A DNA stretch of 64,000 nt from Cypionkella sp049896245 (lineage in GTDB: Bacteria > Pseudomonadota > Alphaproteobacteria > Rhodobacterales > Rhodobacteraceae): contig NZ_JAFCTX010000026.1 in the NCBI RefSeq assembly GCF_049896245.1, forward strand, positions 6,161 through 70,160, read 5' to 3'. Positions 61,146 to 64,000 of the stretch are shown in pieces; the stretch's first letter is position 1; every line of letters begins with the position of its first letter. Position numbers and translations under genes: made by a program. Below the pieces are notes generated by a model that did not search any database, had not been told where the DNA came from, and saw only the letters and a program-made list of their open reading frames with translations.

Positions 61146-62122
61146 GGCGCGATGATCGGTTGCGCGGCCAAGACCGCCGCTGTCGTAGCGATACCCGCAA
61201 AAGCCGAGCCATGCGCGAACCAGCTTTTCGGCGCAGGTGCGCCCCATAGCGTCTGGCGCTGCGGGTCTTTCAGATCCCAGTGGATCGGCTCTAGATCAGG
61301 GTCAACCGTCTGATAGTCCGAGCAATAAATCTCGGTCCGGTGGCCATCGGGATCGAGGATATACAAGAAGAACGCGTTCGAGATGCCATGCCGCCCCGGC
61401 CCACGTTCGATATTGGCGACATATCCGGTGGTTGCCATCAGATCGAGCAGGTCGATGATGTTCAGCGGTGTCGGCACCCAGAATGCCAGATGGTGCAGGC
61501 GCGGGCCAAGGCCATTGGTGAAGGCCATGTCATGCACACCGCCCTTGCGATGCATCCACGCCGCCCACAGCTTTTTGCTGTCTTCGTCTTCGGTATATTC
61601 CGTCACCCGGAAGCCGAAGGAATTATAGAATGCGACCGAAGCATCCACGTCGGGCGAGAAGCAGTTGAAATGGTCGATCCGCAGCGGTTTGACGCCATGA
61701 TACAGCGCGTATTTCTGATGGATCGGGGCCAAGCGGTCCATCGTGGCGTAGAATTCCAACGGAATCCCGTGCGGGTCCGCCGTGCGCAAAGTGCGGCCCA
61801 TGAACGGGCGCTTCACCCAAGCCACCGGCAGGCGTTGAGCGGCAAAAAACGTGTAAGCGGCGTCCAGATCGGCCTCGGCATAGACCTTGAAGCCCAGCAC
61901 ATTCACCGCCGCCATATCGGCCTTGCGCAAGATCACGCAATGATGGCCCCGCTCCTCCATCGCGCGCAGATAGACCGTCTCGGCATCCTCATGGGTGACT
62001 TGCAGGCCAAGCAGATCGGCGTAAAACGCCCGGCTTGCGGCGAGATTCTTGACGGCAAGCTCAACGTGGCTCAGACGAATGACGTTGAACGCCGGGTACA
62101 GCACGGGGCTGGGAACGGGCAT
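61142..62122 (-). CDS. hpaD: Homoprotocatechuate 2,3-dioxygenase
   Basis: A 326-residue type I extradiol dioxygenase with two VOC modules that opens the ring of 3,4-dihydroxyphenylacetate using Fe(II) or Mn(II). Module 1 begins IRLSHVELAVKNLAASRAFY. Module 2 has IDHFNCFSPDVDASVAFY, with a ligand His (DHF), and later PRLHHLAFWV and HRTEIYCSDY, with the second His and the Glu. The 2-His-1-Glu triad and the active-site Tyr are present. It is the committed ring-cleavage step of the hpa operon. Confidence 0.93.
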   Translation of the reverse strand: MPVPSPVLYPAFNVIRLSHVELAVKNLAASRAFYADLLGLQVTHEDAETVYLRAMEERGHHCVILRKADMAAVNVLGFKVYAEADLDAAYTFFAAQRLPVAWVKRPFMGRTLRTADPHGIPLEFYATMDRLAPIHQKYALYHGVKPLRIDHFNCFSPDVDASVAFYNSFGFRVTEYTEDEDSKKLWAAWMHRKGGVHDMAFTNGLGPRLHHLAFWVPTPLNIIDLLDLMATTGYVANIERGPGRHGISNAFFLYILDPDGHRTEIYCSDYQTVDPDLEPIHWDLKDPQRQTLWGAPAPKSWFAHGSAFAGIATTAAVLAAQPIIAP

Positions 62123-62151
62123 CGGCTTCCTCCCTGAAAGCAGTAAGTAGT

Positions 62152-62230
62152 GTCAGTCGCCAAGTTTCGGACCCGGCGGCGGTCAGTCGCCAAGTTTCGG
62201 ACCCGGCGGCGGTCAGTCGCCAAGTTTCGG
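62152..62230. repeat. 30-bp tandem repeat of the hpaE 3' end
   Basis: The unit GTCAGTCGCCAAGTTTCGG plus ACCCGGCGGCG occurs at 62152-62181 and 62182-62211. The shared 19 bases recur at 62212-62230 inside hpaE. The repeated part encodes the last codons and stop of hpaE (KLGD-stop), so the gene ends with three successive in-frame copies of its own terminus. The unit is a multiple of three. Confidence 0.9.
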
Positions 62231-63730
62231 GATGACATGCGGTTGGGTGGTAAAGGCTATATTCTTGGTTTCCATGTAGAAATCGAACGACCACTCCGCA
62301 CCATCGCGGCCAATCCCGGAATTCTTCACCCCCCCGAACGGCGCGGGCAGATGGCGGATGTTTTCCGAGTTCACCCAGATCATCCCGGCCTCCAGAGCAT
62401 CGGTGAAGCGGAAGGCGCGGGTGACATCCGAGGTCCACAGATAGCCGGTCAGCCCGTATTGCACGTCATTGGCAATCGCCAATGCCTCGGCCTCATCGTT
62501 GAACGCAATCGCGGTCAGCACCGGGCCAAAGATTTCCTCTTGCGCGATCCGCATCTGATTGTGCGCGCCGACAAACAGCGTCGGGCTGACATAGCAGCCA
62601 CCGCCCGGCCCGGCGAATTTGGCACCACCTGCGGCCACAACCGCCCCTTCGGCGCGACCAATCTCAATATACTCCAGCACCTTGGCCTCATGCACCGGAT
62701 GGATCAGCGGGCCGACCACGGTTTTCGGATCAAGTGGGTGGCCGACGACGATGCGCTTTGCCTTCTCGGCCACCATCGCGGTGAACTTGTCGTAGATCGT
62801 TGCCTCCACCAGCAAACGGCTGGAGGACGTACAGCGCTCGCCGTTCAGTGAGTAGATCATGAACACCGCCGCATCGGCAGCCCGTTCCAGATCGGCGTCA
62901 GCAAACACGATCACCGGGTTCTTGCCGCCGAGTTCAAAATGCACCCGCTTCAAGGTATCGGCACCCTGCTTCATAATCATACTGCCGGTGCGCGACTCTC
63001 CGACAAAGCCAATCGCCTTAATGTCGGGATGTTCTGTCAAAGCTCGCCCCGCATCCTCACCAAACCCATTCACCAGATTCCACACCCCCGGCGGCAGGCC
63101 TGCACTTTCGGCAATCTCCACCAGCAGACGGGCCGACAGTGGTGAAAACTCGGCGGGTTTATGCACCACCGTACACCCCGCAGCCAAAGCCGGGGCGATT
63201 TTCCATGTCGACAGCATGAACGGCGTATTCCACGGCGTGATGATGCCAACCGGACCAATCGGCGTGCGGGTTGTCATGTTGACCTGACCCTTTGCCCGAA
63301 GGGTCTGACCATCGCGGGCCTTGGGGGCAAGGTCAGCGAAATAGCGGAAATTCTCGGCCCCGCGCAACGCAGCCTTCGCCATGAACCGAATAGATTGCCC
63401 GGTGTCCATCGACTCGACAATAGCGATCTCCTCGGCGCGTGCTTCAATCGCATCGGCGATCCTGTGCAGCAGGGCGCGGCGGGCCTCGCCCTCCATCGCA
63501 CGCCACGCCGGAAACGCCGCTTTCGCCGCTGCTGCTGCCAGCGCCACATCTGCCGCCTTGCCCTGCGCAACCTGCGCCAGCGGCTTCAGATCGACCGGGG
63601 ATATGATTTCAAACGTCGCACCATCCAGCGCGGGCACCGCCTTACCATTGATATGGTTCAGCACGCCTTCACTGCGAAAACGCGCAAGATAGGCGTTGGC
63701 CTTGGCGAGATTGCTATTCAGGTCGGACAT
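62213..63730 (-). CDS. hpaE: 5-carboxymethyl-2-hydroxymuconate semialdehyde dehydrogenase
   Basis: A 505-residue NAD-dependent aldehyde dehydrogenase acting on the HpaD ring-cleavage product. It has the N-terminal substrate/NAD region (TPIGPVGIITPWNTPFMLSTW), the Glu-containing HFELGGKNPVIVFADAD motif and the NGERCTSSSR catalytic Cys region near residue 300. The C-terminal FGGVKNSGIGRDGAEWSFDFYME matches HpaE-type enzymes. Its 3' end is triplicated by a 30-bp tandem repeat, without changing the protein. Confidence 0.93.
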   Translation of the reverse strand: MSDLNSNLAKANAYLARFRSEGVLNHINGKAVPALDGATFEIISPVDLKPLAQVAQGKAADVALAAAAAKAAFPAWRAMEGEARRALLHRIADAIEARAEEIAIVESMDTGQSIRFMAKAALRGAENFRYFADLAPKARDGQTLRAKGQVNMTTRTPIGPVGIITPWNTPFMLSTWKIAPALAAGCTVVHKPAEFSPLSARLLVEIAESAGLPPGVWNLVNGFGEDAGRALTEHPDIKAIGFVGESRTGSMIMKQGADTLKRVHFELGGKNPVIVFADADLERAADAAVFMIYSLNGERCTSSSRLLVEATIYDKFTAMVAEKAKRIVVGHPLDPKTVVGPLIHPVHEAKVLEYIEIGRAEGAVVAAGGAKFAGPGGGCYVSPTLFVGAHNQMRIAQEEIFGPVLTAIAFNDEAEALAIANDVQYGLTGYLWTSDVTRAFRFTDALEAGMIWVNSENIRHLPAPFGGVKNSGIGRDGAEWSFDFYMETKNIAFTTQPHVIPKLGD

Positions 63731-63739
63731 TTCGGCCTC

Positions 63740-63885
63740 CTACTTTGCGCGCAGGCGCGGATGGATGGCGTTTTTCTTCCAGCTGAGTGCCGGGTCGAGT
63801 TCGGAGATATCCAGCGTCAAAGCGAAATGCGGTGTCTCAAACAGCGGCGCAAAATGCGCAGTGGCAGCGGCAAAGATCATCGGCA
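63740..63885 (-). pseudogene. hpaF: hpaF, 5' end lost
   Basis: The C-terminal third of a 5-carboxymethyl-2-hydroxymuconate isomerase: IFAAATAHFAPLFETPHFALTLDISELDPALSWKKNAIHPRL, readable as a family ending in the SWK-x-N-IHPR pattern. The first ~80 codons, including the catalytic Pro1, are replaced at about 63885 by sequence that looks like an insertion-sequence end. It cannot supply the tautomerase step. Confidence 0.8.
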
Positions 63886-64000
63886 GTCTCAACCGGTCGT
63901 CGCAACAGCCAGTGAATGGAGGTTGTGATGACAAAACGACAGCGAGGGTCCGATCGATCTGGCCGGGCGGCGATTGTTTCGCCGGGTCGCCCGGGTGTTG
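63886..64000 (+). mobile_element. Left end of an insertion sequence, IS30-like
   Basis: A TGGAGG ribosome-binding site (63917-63922) and an ATG at 63928 begin MTKRQRGSDRSG then RAAIVSPGRPGV, the basic SPGRP-type start of IS30-family transposases from alphaproteobacteria. The frame is still open at the window edge. The element starts near 63885-63892, where hpaF coding sequence ends, so the insertion probably truncated hpaF. The family call is tentative; terminal repeats cannot be verified from one end. Confidence 0.55.

Overview
The window looks like a chromosomal segment of an alphaproteobacterium of the Rhodobacterales/Rhodobacteraceae type (GC-rich). The reasons are the ser gene cluster, the DUF2783 and flavoprotein pair, the Agrobacterium-like phospho-regulated type VI secretion system (T6SS) and the G/C-hairpin intergenic repeats typical of that family. 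It is draft sequence: a run of ten N at 3085-3094 is flanked by a corrupted duplicate of a phosphatase gene start, which is probably an assembly artefact.

Layout. 1-2250: end of a metallo-beta-lactamase-fold gene, an aromatic-ring FAD monooxygenase and a small DUF2783 protein. 2254-9681: housekeeping genes, namely a metallophosphatase, the serine pathway (serA and serC on the minus strand, serB on the plus strand), a GNAT acetyltransferase, a TauE/SafE permease and zapE. 9886-34966: a complete, apparently intact T6SS locus, all on the plus strand, in the order tssK-tssL-tssM-tagF-pppA-ppkA-vgrG-(DUF6931-like)-tagH/fha-(36-residue membrane peptide)-tssA-tssB-tssC-hcp-tssE-tssF-tssG-clpV. It carries the threonine-phosphorylation pathway (PpkA kinase, PppA phosphatase, FHA protein, TagF). 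I see no tssJ, PAAR gene or recognisable effector/immunity pair. 35312-38139: convergent to the T6SS, a membrane-anchored M23 endopeptidase/lytic transglycosylase fusion and a DUF1036 secreted protein. 38260-39441: an enolase-superfamily enzyme. 39523-44733: a compact signalling module of a FecR-domain protein, a CHASE2 adenylate cyclase, a Crp-family regulator with an intact cyclic-nucleotide pocket and, divergently, a large RTX calcium-binding protein.

44800-48099 is a graveyard. It holds remnants of a sugar ABC permease, a sugar-binding protein, a sterol desaturase, a LacI regulator and an aldo/keto reductase, all with stops, frameshifts or truncations. It is followed by a nested palindromic element, small unknown genes and a second Crp/Fnr-like regulator. 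50519-59007: a 55-codon gene translationally coupled to a 2774-codon cyclic beta-1,2-glucan synthase (ndvB/chvB family). 59090-63885: a minus-strand homoprotocatechuate meta-cleavage operon (hpaF-E-D-G-H-I). hpaI has a large internal deletion and hpaF is cut, apparently by an insertion sequence whose transposase start runs off the right edge.

The strongest leads are: (1) a recurring R/K-T-V/M-I-G-G motif in TssL (twice), PpkA and the FHA protein, a candidate phospho-switch; (2) the local cAMP circuit controlling an RTX protein, with a perfect palindrome in the shared promoter; (3) a dual-activity peptidoglycan hydrolase beside the T6SS; (4) a PpkA kinase with a TolA-like rod and a predicted extracytoplasmic domain. 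No tRNA, rRNA or CRISPR was seen.
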